Of a stretch of 39,307 nt of DNA, positions 16,333-24,025 are shown in pieces (position 1 is the first letter of the stretch; each line of letters starts with the position of its first letter). The notes under the pieces are model-generated. The model ran no database searches. It saw only the letters and a list, made by a program, of their open reading frames with translations, and was not told the DNA's origin. Both the position numbers and the translations under genes were made by a program. The stretch lies in contig JAFVZY010000107.1 in the NCBI GenBank assembly GCA_017507885.1, positions 1-39,307 of the forward strand, written 5' to 3'. Origin of the DNA: Candidatus Methanomethylophilaceae archaeon (GTDB taxonomy: Archaea; Thermoplasmatota; Thermoplasmata; Methanomassiliicoccales; Methanomethylophilaceae).

Positions 16333-16719
16333 ATGTTGTGAAACGGGCTAACCCATTCTATTACATAAACATTTGTTTTCAATAATCGACATCCGTGGTT
16401 CTTGTCCTGTGTTGGCGCCATTCCAGAATGGAATTCAACGCTTAGAATGACGGGTTGAGCGCGAGAATCCATTTCAGTCCGGGGATGTTCACAGACGAGG
16501 GCATCGTATGCAGTGTGATGGGCGGGTTTCCGGTTTAAGACTGTCGTGTCGTCTTGCGACAATCCTGTAGATAATGTAATTTGGATATATAAGCCAATTA
16601 TAATTCATATTCATATTTTTCTGATTTTACATATAAAATAATGCCATGAACTAGTTGGATTTCAACCTATTACTATATCTACATGAATCGATGTCCAGGG
16701 TGTAGTTGGTGATTGGCAC
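16333..16719. other. Gene-free interval with several TATA-like boxes
   Basis: No convincing coding frame. The left half has mixed composition. The right half is AT-rich with TATA-like boxes at about 16584-16592 (ATATATAAG), 16631-16640 (ATATAAAATA) and 16673-16678 (TATATC), pointing to the zinc-ribbon gene. TAGTTGGATT at 16652-16661 repeats a half-site of the chlI operator. A small RNA cannot be excluded. Confidence 0.5.
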
Positions 16720-17466
16720 ATGACGGACACTACAGGAACGAATGGAACCAATGGGACCGTGACGTCTTTCAAAAGGCCCCAGTACGAGTGCAGGGTATGC
16801 TCGTACATGTGGATGGGACGCCGCGTCAAATCCGGAGGCAACGAGTTCTCGAAACCCCGTCTTTGTCCGAATTGTCATTCGGCACTGTGGAACCGCGACG
16901 ATGTGAAGGTCGTGGAGTGCAAGAGATGTGGTCACCAATGGACCACCGCGGGGGATCCGGAGAGATGCCCCCATTGCAGGACCCACAAATGGGACATGGA
17001 GAAGGAGATTTGCACGTGCAACTTCTGCGGTTACTCCTGGGAGCGCAAATGCGAGGCTACACCCCGGGCCTGTCCCTCGTGCAAGAGGGGCGTGTGGAAT
17101 CATCCGACCACCTTGCACGAGTGCAACAGGTGCGGTCTCGAGTATCAGGCCCGCTACAACACTCTCAACAAGTGTCCTGATTGCGGGATGCCGGCCTACT
17201 TCTACGTCTGCGGTTCCTGCGGTCACAGATGGTTCTCCGAGGTATATCACCGCCAGTGTCCCGAATGTCTTTCACAGATACGTGCCAAGAACAACGGTGG
17301 TAGGAAGTTCCATGATGTCAGTAATGCCGGGGACGGAATGGAGGAGATCCTGGTCGAGATCCTGAAAAAGGAGGACAATCTCGTCAAGATTGCATCCGAA
17401 CTGGGAATCCCGTACAGCAGGGTCCAAGAGGTACAGAGGTCCCTCCAGGCCAATGGCATCCTGTGA
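16720..17466 (+). CDS. Five-zinc-ribbon protein with C-terminal winged-helix-like segment
   Basis: I do not recognise a named family. The 248-residue product holds five consecutive four-cysteine zinc ribbons, with CxxC pairs at residues 24/27-49/52, 67/70-83/86, 100/103-118/121, 135/138-152/155 and 164/167-180/183. Most ribbons carry an aromatic residue a few positions after the first CxxC (CSYMW, CGHQW, CGYSW, CGLEY, CGHRW), so they look like internal duplications. The last 45 residues (EEILVEILKKEDNLVKIASE and on to the end) resemble a helix-turn-helix. The N-terminus is Thr/Gly/Asn-rich. A nucleic-acid-binding or regulatory role is inferred. ATG 16720 has no strong Shine-Dalgarno site. Confidence 0.75.
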   Translation: MTDTTGTNGTNGTVTSFKRPQYECRVCSYMWMGRRVKSGGNEFSKPRLCPNCHSALWNRDDVKVVECKRCGHQWTTAGDPERCPHCRTHKWDMEKEICTCNFCGYSWERKCEATPRACPSCKRGVWNHPTTLHECNRCGLEYQARYNTLNKCPDCGMPAYFYVCGSCGHRWFSEVYHRQCPECLSQIRAKNNGGRKFHDVSNAGDGMEEILVEILKKEDNLVKIASELGIPYSRVQEVQRSLQANGIL

Positions 17467-17566
17467 TGTGCGACATCTTGCAACAGGTCCCTGTTCGGAC
17501 ATTACTCGCGACTTTTGTCTATTATCGGACGTCACTGTTATAACATCCTCCCTCCATGGCCGATGC

Positions 17567-18487
17567 ATGGCAAAAAGGAACCTCATATCAGTCATCGACA
17601 TGAAGGACAAATGGGCCGACATGGTCGATCTCGCTATCAAGCTCAAGGCCGAGCGTGGAAACCACGGGGACCCCCTCAAGGGAAAGACCCTTGCGATGAT
17701 CTTCGAGAAACCCAGCACCAGGACCAGGATATCCTTCGATGTGGCGATCACCGAGCTCGGTGGACACGCACTCTACATCGACGAGTCCAAGATGCAGATG
17801 GGCGTCCACAGCGAGACCGTCGAGGATACCGCACGCGTCATGAGCCGTTTCGTACACGGAATCATGTACAGGGCGTTCGATTACAAGATGATGGACAAGT
17901 TCGGCGAGTACGCCTCCTGTCCCGTCATCAGCGGTCTGGACAACCTGGAGCACCCCTGTCAGGCCCTTGCCGACATGGTGACCATCAAGGAGAAGCTCGG
18001 TGGATTCAGGGGAAAGAAGCTGGTCTATCTCGGAGACGGGAACAACGTCTGCAATTCCCTGCTCTACGCCTGTGCCATCATGGGAATAGACATGGTCGCA
18101 TGCTGTCCCGCCGTCAGGATGCCCAATGCCGAGATCATGTGGAACGCCACCAAGATCGCCGAGGAGAACGGATCCAAGATCATCGCATCCCACGAGCCCG
18201 AGATCGCATGCCAGGGTGCAGACGTCCTGTACACCGACACCTGGATCTCCATGGGTGACTCCACCCCCGAGGCCGAGGCCATCAACCTGTTCAAGGCGTA
18301 TCAGATCAACGACGAGCTCCTCTCCATCGCCAACCCCGACTGCATCGTGATGCACTGTCTCCCCGCACACAGGGGACAGGAGATCACCCCCGAGGTCATG
18401 GAGGGTCCCCACAGCGTGGTCTTCGACCAGGCCGAGAACAGGCTCCACGCCCAGAAGGCCGTTCTCTACACCCTCATGAAGGATTGA
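17567..18487 (+). CDS. argF: Ornithine carbamoyltransferase ArgF
   Basis: Makes citrulline from ornithine and carbamoyl phosphate in arginine synthesis. The 306-residue protein has the carbamoyl-phosphate motif FEKPSTRTRISF, DNLEHPCQALAD for the second substrate loop, DTWISMG for ornithine, and MHCLPAHRGQE with the catalytic cysteine. ATG 17567 is preferred although the frame is open further upstream. A TATA-like box (CTGTTATAAC, about 17535-17544) sits about 26 bp before it, suggesting a leaderless mRNA. A GC-rich hairpin follows the stop. Confidence 0.96.
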   Translation: MAKRNLISVIDMKDKWADMVDLAIKLKAERGNHGDPLKGKTLAMIFEKPSTRTRISFDVAITELGGHALYIDESKMQMGVHSETVEDTARVMSRFVHGIMYRAFDYKMMDKFGEYASCPVISGLDNLEHPCQALADMVTIKEKLGGFRGKKLVYLGDGNNVCNSLLYACAIMGIDMVACCPAVRMPNAEIMWNATKIAEENGSKIIASHEPEIACQGADVLYTDTWISMGDSTPEAEAINLFKAYQINDELLSIANPDCIVMHCLPAHRGQEITPEVMEGPHSVVFDQAENRLHAQKAVLYTLMKD

Positions 18488-18499
18488 TTTCCGAAACGC

Positions 18500-18535
18500 G
18501 GAGGGGGCGGTCCGCCCGCCACCCCTCCCTTCTTA
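18500..18535 (+). terminator. GC hairpin after argF
   Basis: GGAGGGGGCGG (18500-18510) pairs with CCGCC...CCCTCC (18516-18528) with a 2-nt bulge, followed by CTTCTT. It is 12 bp past the argF stop and near the 3' end of the opposing recJ-like gene. Confidence 0.55.
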
Positions 18536-18580
18536 ATATTATAGAATAGCATCAACAATGCACAGGGTACGGTGGCGGCC

Positions 18581-19960
18581 TCAATCCAGCTGTGCACACA
18601 CGAGGTCCTCCACGATATCCAGGAACTCCCGTTTCTTCGAAGGCGGTATGGTCGCCCCCGCGGCCACGCTGTGTCCTCCACCCATTCCGCCGACCATCCT
18701 GGCCGCGGTCCCCATCACGACCGAAAGATCAAGTCCCTTGTCCACCAGGTTCCTGTCCGCCCTGGAGGAGACCTTGGTCCCGTCCTCGGCATCCGCGAAC
18801 GCGATCATCGGCATGTGGGGTTCGCCGTACATGTTGCACAGCATTCCCGCGACGATGCCGACGACGGTGTCCCTTATCTCCGAACCCGCATCGAACCATC
18901 TGATGAACCTCCCCTCCCTGACCATGTCCCTTTCCTTGACGAGGGCGATGGCCACGGATATGTTCCTGCGATGGTCGTTCCTGTTCCTTTCGGCCACGTC
19001 CAACGCATCAGGGTCGCCGAGGCAGATGCGGAGTCCCGTCTCCGCGTCATCGTATCTTCCGCAGGAGTTCAGGACGGTGGCGAACTCCTTCGCATCCCTC
19101 AGACCGCCTTTCGAAGGCATGTTCGGGAACGTGTAGACCTCTCCGACCAGTCTGTTCCGGAGACGGGGTTCAAGTCTGGAGCACAGTTCCTCCCTTATGG
19201 TCCTTTTCTGCTCCGGATCCAGTCCGTTCCAACTCTGGTCCTCCCTGTATCTCACGCCGAGGGTGTCCAGGGTCCCCCTGACCCCGGAGGGGTCGTCTGT
19301 GATCCCGGGTATGGGTGGATCCGTGGAATACTGGAGGAACGACACCAACGGTTTCGTCTCCCTTCCGAAGATCCTCACATCCTCCTCGATCATCGCGATA
19401 CCCAGTTCCCGGGAATCCTCCAGCGGGATGCGGTTGAGTCCCACCAGTCTCGATTCGTTTGAATCCTGGAAATCGCCGACGGCACCGACCATCGCCAGGT
19501 GTGCGCAGTCCCTGTTCGCAGGGTCGACCTCCTTGGACAGCAGATAGGTCATGGTGGCCCCGCACGCCTCGTAGGACCCGTCCCATCCGTAGAGGTGCGG
19601 GTTTATGTGTACGATCCCTTCGCCGCAGGGTCCCCTGGGGTCCGGTGCATGATGGTCCGTGATCACCATGTTGCCCCTGGTGAATTCCGTGACGTATCCG
19701 CTTCCCAGGTCGCATATCCACACCAGGTCGTGTCCGGAGCAGTTGATCAGCTCTATGGAATCCTCCGTGAGTTTGGGTTCGAAGACCACCCTGTGGTCAA
19801 GACCCAGACGTTCTGCGGTGCGTGCCGCTATCCCTCCCGATGTGATCCCGTCGGCATCGATGTGGGTGACGATGAGGAGGCTCCCCGCCGACATCAGCAT
19901 CCCGGCGGCCCTCTTCAGATCCCTCCGCAGGGACTGCAGGTCACCATCTGTATCCGGCAT
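18581..19960 (-). CDS. RecJ-like DHH-family phosphoesterase/exonuclease
   Basis: Protein of 459 residues with the DHH superfamily motifs in order: VTHIDADGITSG (metal-binding DxD), DLGSG, ITDHHAPD (the DHH triad), and the DHHA1 motif GGMGGGHSVAAGA near the C-terminus. Length and motifs match archaeal RecJ/Cdc45-related single-strand nucleases, such as the GINS-associated nuclease in other archaea. Whether this copy joins the replisome or acts in RNA or DNA repair is not shown. Its ATG overlaps the upstream exonuclease gene by 20 bp, so the two nucleases are probably co-translated. Confidence 0.88.
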   Translation of the reverse strand: MPDTDGDLQSLRRDLKRAAGMLMSAGSLLIVTHIDADGITSGGIAARTAERLGLDHRVVFEPKLTEDSIELINCSGHDLVWICDLGSGYVTEFTRGNMVITDHHAPDPRGPCGEGIVHINPHLYGWDGSYEACGATMTYLLSKEVDPANRDCAHLAMVGAVGDFQDSNESRLVGLNRIPLEDSRELGIAMIEEDVRIFGRETKPLVSFLQYSTDPPIPGITDDPSGVRGTLDTLGVRYREDQSWNGLDPEQKRTIREELCSRLEPRLRNRLVGEVYTFPNMPSKGGLRDAKEFATVLNSCGRYDDAETGLRICLGDPDALDVAERNRNDHRRNISVAIALVKERDMVREGRFIRWFDAGSEIRDTVVGIVAGMLCNMYGEPHMPMIAFADAEDGTKVSSRADRNLVDKGLDLSVVMGTAARMVGGMGGGHSVAAGATIPPSKKREFLDIVEDLVCAQLD

Positions 19961-20702
19961 GTTCCGTCACCAGTCTGTCGAATATCCTGTCGGCTATGTA
20001 TTCCAGATTGACGGTATCCGCACGGTTGTATTCCGTGAGCATGTCCAGGGCGTCCCTGTCCTGGTTCCTGACCCATTGTTTCCAGAGTCTCACGGCGGCG
20101 GCTCCGTCGATGTCCGCTATGTCCTCGTCCCTGTGAAGTCCCAGTTCCATCTCCAACGGTTTCAGTCCGCCCCTGTATCCGACCTTCCTGGATGCGAATC
20201 TGAGGTCGTAATGGGGCATGTCGAAGTCCACCTCGGGGAAGCTGTTCCTCAACACGGGGACGTCGAAGCAGCTGCCGTTGAACGACACCAGCATCTGGGC
20301 CCCGTCGAGGGCATCCGCGAGATTCCCCGAATCGAGGTCGAATCCCTGTGTGAGTGTCGTGGTCCCGGATTTCCTGTGGACGGTCACCACGGTGACCAAT
20401 GCATCCCTGCTGAGTCCGTCCGTTTCTATGTCGAGGTAAGCGACATCGTCCTTGAAGTGACGGTACATGCGCCAGTGTTCGCCCTTGGGCATCATGTCGG
20501 CCAGGAGGTGGCATTCCCCCAGGTCCAGCAGTTCGGATGCCTGGCTCAGTATCTCGTCCCCCTTCTCCTTCATCTGGTGTTTCATGCAGGATACGGTGTC
20601 CGTGGAGAGGAACTCGTTCCAGTCCCTCACCCCCGATTCCCATATGTTCATCTCCTTTTTGGCCCCGACGGACGGCAGAATCTGGAATGTGTGCTCTATC
20701 AT
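19941..20702 (-). CDS. RNase H-fold 3'-5' exonuclease-like protein (YprB type)
   Basis: Protein of 253 residues with an RNase H-like exonuclease domain in the second half: AYLDIETDGL (first acidic motif), VSFNGSCFDVPVL (second), and YNRADTVNLEYIAD (third). This is the pattern of the YprB/DUF3882-type predicted exonucleases. The N-terminal part is of unknown role. ATG 20702 is chosen over in-frame codons further upstream because it fits the compact divergent promoter. No clear Shine-Dalgarno site precedes it, so a leaderless start is likely. It is co-transcribed with the DHH nuclease. Confidence 0.78.
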   Translation of the reverse strand: MIEHTFQILPSVGAKKEMNIWESGVRDWNEFLSTDTVSCMKHQMKEKGDEILSQASELLDLGECHLLADMMPKGEHWRMYRHFKDDVAYLDIETDGLSRDALVTVVTVHRKSGTTTLTQGFDLDSGNLADALDGAQMLVSFNGSCFDVPVLRNSFPEVDFDMPHYDLRFASRKVGYRGGLKPLEMELGLHRDEDIADIDGAAAVRLWKQWVRNQDRDALDMLTEYNRADTVNLEYIADRIFDRLVTEHAGYRW

Positions 20703-20788
20703 GATGGTGCGGAGGATGCAGTCATGGCACATAACCCTGAGCGGTCCCGATGGAAACCAATAACCCCGGAACCGCGATACGGGCCGTC

Positions 20789-21511
20789 ATGAGATCGATC
20801 GAGATACGTCCCGGGGTGCGCATCACCAGCGACCGTTGCCTGGTGCTGGACGAGGGTCCCACAGTGGTTCTCGGGGATCTGCATCTCGGTTACGAGAGGG
20901 CGTTGGAGAGCGAGGGGATGTACATCCCGCGCATCAACACCGATTCCATCGCCGAATCCCTCAACGACATCCTCTGCAGGTACGAGCCCGAAAGGGTGGT
21001 CCTTCTGGGTGACATCAAACATGATTTCAAACGTTCGAACTACGAGGAGAGGAACGAGGTCCGCAGGATCATGAACCTCCTGTCCGAAGCTGCGGAGGTC
21101 GTGGTCATCAGGGGCAATCACGACAACTACCTCCAGAACATAATCTCGGATCTGGGTCTCCTCGCGGTCGATCACGTGGACATCATGGGATACCGTCTGG
21201 AGCACGGGCACGAGGACTCCGGGGTCAGGCCCGTGATAATAGGTCACGAGCACCCTTCCGTGAGGATCCCCGGGGCGGTGGGCGGGGGTTTGAAGATACA
21301 GTGCTTCGTCCATGCCAAGGCGGACGGCGTCATCGTCCTGCCACCCTTCAGTCCGTTCTCATCGGGCAACGACCTGGTGTTGGATGAGAAGTGCGTCATG
21401 GCACAGGCGTTGAAGGATTCCGATTACAGGAATGCGGATTTCTACGGTGTCACCGACATGGGCTTGATGCATCTGGGTACTCTTTACGGGCTTTCCGACG
21501 TGAGTATTTGA
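20789..21511 (+). CDS. Calcineurin-like metallophosphoesterase
   Basis: Protein of 240 residues with all the metallophosphoesterase metal-site motifs: LGDLHLGYE, LLGDIKHDF, RGNHDNY, LEHGHE and IGHEHPS. It matches the archaeal MJ0037-like subfamily, whose physiological substrate is not established; nucleic acid or nucleotide phosphodiesters are possible. ATG 20789 is chosen over an upstream ATG at 20750, which lies in the divergent promoter. It shares that promoter region with the opposing exonuclease gene, perhaps a small nucleic-acid processing locus. Confidence 0.85.
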   Translation: MRSIEIRPGVRITSDRCLVLDEGPTVVLGDLHLGYERALESEGMYIPRINTDSIAESLNDILCRYEPERVVLLGDIKHDFKRSNYEERNEVRRIMNLLSEAAEVVVIRGNHDNYLQNIISDLGLLAVDHVDIMGYRLEHGHEDSGVRPVIIGHEHPSVRIPGAVGGGLKIQCFVHAKADGVIVLPPFSPFSSGNDLVLDEKCVMAQALKDSDYRNADFYGVTDMGLMHLGTLYGLSDVSI

Positions 21512-21602
21512 AAATCGGGGTGGATGGTTATACCCTTCTATACAAAACCCCTCACCAATAAATAAGATGAATCCATACTCGGCAACCAAGGAGAAATTCA
21601 AC

Positions 21603-22637
21603 ATGTCAATGACTCCCAGAGACAGAGTACTTGCAGCAATGAAAATGGAATCCCTGGACAGGCCCCCCGCGGCAATCTTCACCCAGTCCTCCACCCTCGG
21701 ACAGATGGAGGCAGTCGGTGCAGCATGGCCCGAGGCCCACAAGGATGCAGAGCTCATGGCCAAACTCGGAGCCGCACAGGCAACCGTTCACGGATTCGAG
21801 TGCGTCAGGGCACCTTTCTGCCTGACCGCTGAGACCGAGAGGCTCGGAGCAACCGTTGCCGTCGACAAGAAGGATGCGTCCCCCATGATCAAGACCCACC
21901 CCTACCACTTCGACCCCATGATGGGCGAGTACGACGACCCCGCAACCCTCATGCCCGTCGAGGAGTTCCTCGCAGGCGGAAGGCCCGAGCAGGCAATCAA
22001 GGCCATCGAGATCCTCAAGAAGCAGTACGGAGAGGAGTACGCAGTCGTCGCCGGAAACACCGGACCCTTCACCCTCACCGGAAACCTCGTCAACACCGAG
22101 AACATGGTTTTCGGAATGATGATGGCCCCCGAAGAGGTCGACAAGTGGGTCACCGCTGTCAACCCCTACGTCACCGCATACACCCAGGCTCTCATGGACG
22201 CCGGAGCTGACGTCGTTCAGTGTTCCGAGCCTTCCGGATCCACCGACATGCTCGCTCCCGACATGTTCGAGGGTGCCTCTGGAAAGCACGTCGCTGTCTC
22301 CCTCAAGCCCAGGGCTGACCAGTACACCGTTCTCCACATCTGCGGAGACACCCTGCCCATCCTCCCCATGATGGCCGCAACCGGTGTCACCGGATGCTCC
22401 GTTGAGGAGAAGGTCGACCCCTACGACGCAGTCGGCGCCGTCGGTGGAAAGACCGTCCTCGTCGGAAACGTCGGATCCGTCAGGCCCCTGTTCATGGGAA
22501 CCCCCGAGGAAGTCGTCGAGGGTGTCAAGAAGTCCATGGATGCAGGCTTCAACGTTCTCTCCTCCGGATGCGGTATCGCTGTCGCAACCCCCAACGAGAA
22601 CATGCTGGCCTTCTCCAAGACCGTCAAGGGCGAGTAA
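21603..22637 (+). CDS. mtaA: Methylcobamide:coenzyme M methyltransferase (MtaA/MtbA family)
   Basis: Transfers a methyl group from a corrinoid protein to coenzyme M, giving the substrate of MCR. The 344-residue protein is a uroporphyrinogen-decarboxylase-like barrel with the zinc-thiol site of the family: HIC in TVLHICGDTLP and the later Cys in SSGCGIAVATP. Segments WPEAHKDAELMAKL and SVEEKV lean towards MtaA (methanol), but MtbA (methylamines) cannot be excluded. ATG 21603 (MSMTPRDRV) is preferred because AAGGAG lies 9 nt before it; ATG 21567 is an in-frame alternative. Codon use is strongly biased, as in the mcr genes, suggesting high expression. TTCG-loop hairpins follow. Confidence 0.88.
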   Translation: MSMTPRDRVLAAMKMESLDRPPAAIFTQSSTLGQMEAVGAAWPEAHKDAELMAKLGAAQATVHGFECVRAPFCLTAETERLGATVAVDKKDASPMIKTHPYHFDPMMGEYDDPATLMPVEEFLAGGRPEQAIKAIEILKKQYGEEYAVVAGNTGPFTLTGNLVNTENMVFGMMMAPEEVDKWVTAVNPYVTAYTQALMDAGADVVQCSEPSGSTDMLAPDMFEGASGKHVAVSLKPRADQYTVLHICGDTLPILPMMAATGVTGCSVEEKVDPYDAVGAVGGKTVLVGNVGSVRPLFMGTPEEVVEGVKKSMDAGFNVLSSGCGIAVATPNENMLAFSKTVKGE

Positions 22638-22649
22638 ACACATTGACAA

Positions 22650-22720
22650 CGCCCTTCGGGGCATCTTTTCAAACCCCTTCCGCTTCGGCGGGAGGGGCAC
22701 ACCTTCTTTCTTCTGTTTTC
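22650..22720 (+). terminator. Two TTCG-tetraloop hairpins and pyrimidine tract after mtaA
   Basis: GCCC-TTCG-GGGC lies at about 22651-22662. A stronger stem, CCCCTTCCGC (22674-22683), pairs with GCGGGAGGGG (22688-22697) around TTCG. CTTCTTTCTTCTGTTTTC follows. Confidence 0.65.
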
Positions 22721-22824
22721 GACGATTGTTTCTCTCGTCTATGGATCGATGCCGTTTCGAAACGAGCCGGATGTATCCGATACACCAGTGCCGTTTCATT
22801 TCTAATGAATCTGTATCCGCATGT

Positions 22825-22959
22825 ATGGAAGACAGACTTCAGATGAAAACCAAGGATCCCTCCCAAGAGAGGATTCGTATGATCGGAGAACTCTTCCCCA
22901 ATCGCGTTACCGAGGCAACGGGGGAGGATCCGTTGTTTCGGAACACGATCTGTACCTAA
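22825..22959 (+). pseudogene. Remnant of a type III restriction-modification methylase N-terminus
   Basis: A 44-residue frame with KTKDPSQERIRMIGELFPNR followed by VTEAT resembles the first part of type III Mod (adenine-specific) methylases, whose N-termini typically read as a short helix, then LFPxxVTEA. A normal Mod protein is 500-700 residues, and here the frame ends after NTICT with nothing recognisable downstream. A decayed fragment left by deletion is the simplest reading. Chance similarity in so short a stretch is possible. Confidence 0.4.
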
Positions 22960-23022
22960 CGCCACTTATCCGACCCGGCTTAAAATGTCATTTATTTAAA
23001 CCATCAGACCGAATAGGCATCC

Positions 23023-23733
23023 ATGTCGGAGATTCTCGATAAGAACAGGGAATACGCAACCATCATGAAGGACGTCATAAGGCTCAGAGGGGAGCCGGTG
23101 GCGGTCAAACTGATCCCGGAGGGCGAGGAGTTCCCCCAGGGATACGAGGCACCCGCGGATCAGGTCAGCCATTGCCAGGCCGTCTTCAGGGCCAGGGCGG
23201 GGGAGTCCTTCAAACTCCCAATCGACAGTCACAGCTGCAAGGTCGGAACCGCCGCACTCGGAATGACCCCCACCGGGGAGAAGGTCGCATCCGGGGAGTT
23301 CCATTTCGGAATGGGCATGCACGACACCCAGGAAGCCGTCGCAGAGATGATCGCGGGTCGCGTCACCATGCCTGGAAAGTACATCGGAGAGGTCGTCTGT
23401 CCCCTCAAGGATGCGGATTTCGTTCCGGATGTCGTCGTCATCGCGGACATCCCCGAGAGGATCTATTGGGTCGTACCCCTTTCCACCGCGGACGGAGGAG
23501 GACGCGCACAGTTCAGCACCGCACCCTTCCAGTGCGCGTGCGAGGACATCGTCTGCTACCCCTTGGTGACCGGCGCACCCAACATATCCCTCGGATGTTT
23601 CGGATGCAGGAAGAAATCCTCCATGGCGGCAGATGAGCTCGCATGCGGAATCCCATACGGCATGATTCCCGCATTCGCTACGCGTCTTACGAAATACGCC
23701 GATGGTGTGATGCAGAAGGCCAAACGCGACTGA
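23023..23733 (+). CDS. DUF169 family protein
   Basis: Protein of 236 residues matching DUF169, a family common in methanogens and other anaerobes with no established reaction. It is cysteine-rich, with conserved-looking SHSCKVGTAALGM, CACEDIVCYP and SLGCFGCRKK, so a metal or cofactor site is plausible. ATG 23023 is used; a TATA-like stretch (TTATTTAAAC, about 22992-23001) lies about 26 bp upstream, suggesting a leaderless mRNA. It lies between the CoM methyltransferase and the mcr operon in the same direction, which hints at, but does not show, a methylotrophy role. Confidence 0.82.
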   Translation: MSEILDKNREYATIMKDVIRLRGEPVAVKLIPEGEEFPQGYEAPADQVSHCQAVFRARAGESFKLPIDSHSCKVGTAALGMTPTGEKVASGEFHFGMGMHDTQEAVAEMIAGRVTMPGKYIGEVVCPLKDADFVPDVVVIADIPERIYWVVPLSTADGGGRAQFSTAPFQCACEDIVCYPLVTGAPNISLGCFGCRKKSSMAADELACGIPYGMIPAFATRLTKYADGVMQKAKRD

Positions 23734-23929
23734 ACGCCGATGGGATAATACATCCAAACATTTTACGACAAACTTCTTATATCAAACCCCTTAAAAACGG
23801 GCAGATGGACCCATCCTTGCAACCTATTAAATACAAGTCCATGTACGATTTAAGGGGTCCTGACGTTTTTTCGGTTCATATCAATCTTTGTTTTTCGTCG
23901 TTTTTACTCCGAAATCCGCTGTTTTTAGC

Positions 23930-23944
23930 ATGGTTTTATATTGG
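23930..23944 (+). promoter_or_regulatory. Probable TATA promoter of the mcr operon
   Basis: GGTTTTATATTGGG, with the box at about 23933-23942, is the strongest TATA-like element near mcrB. It predicts initiation near 23966 and a leader of about 60 nt. A second box (CTTATATC, about 23776-23783) lies further upstream. The interval 23734-24025 has no coding frame of note. Confidence 0.55.
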
Positions 23945-23975
23945 GTAAGCGGAATACGTGGTTTGCAAGGGGTAT

Positions 23976-23998
23976 GAGGATTTCGTCACGAAATCTTC
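23976..23998 (+). promoter_or_regulatory. Palindrome/hairpin in the mcr leader
   Basis: GATTTCGTCACGAAATC (23979-23995) is a perfect palindrome with 8-bp arms. It extends to 10-11 pairs with one G-T wobble (23976-23998). As RNA it would fold with a UCA loop. It lies 28 nt before the mcrB start and just ahead of the GGAGGT ribosome site, so it may be an operator or an mRNA stability or translation element. Confidence 0.55.
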
Positions 23999-24025
23999 AG
24001 ATATTATTGAACAAGGAGGTATGAA

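Noticed and set aside
16333-16719. Box C/D guide RNA in the long intergenic gap
   Set aside because: RTGATGA- and CTGA-like words occur singly, but no properly spaced C/D and C'/D' set could be made out.
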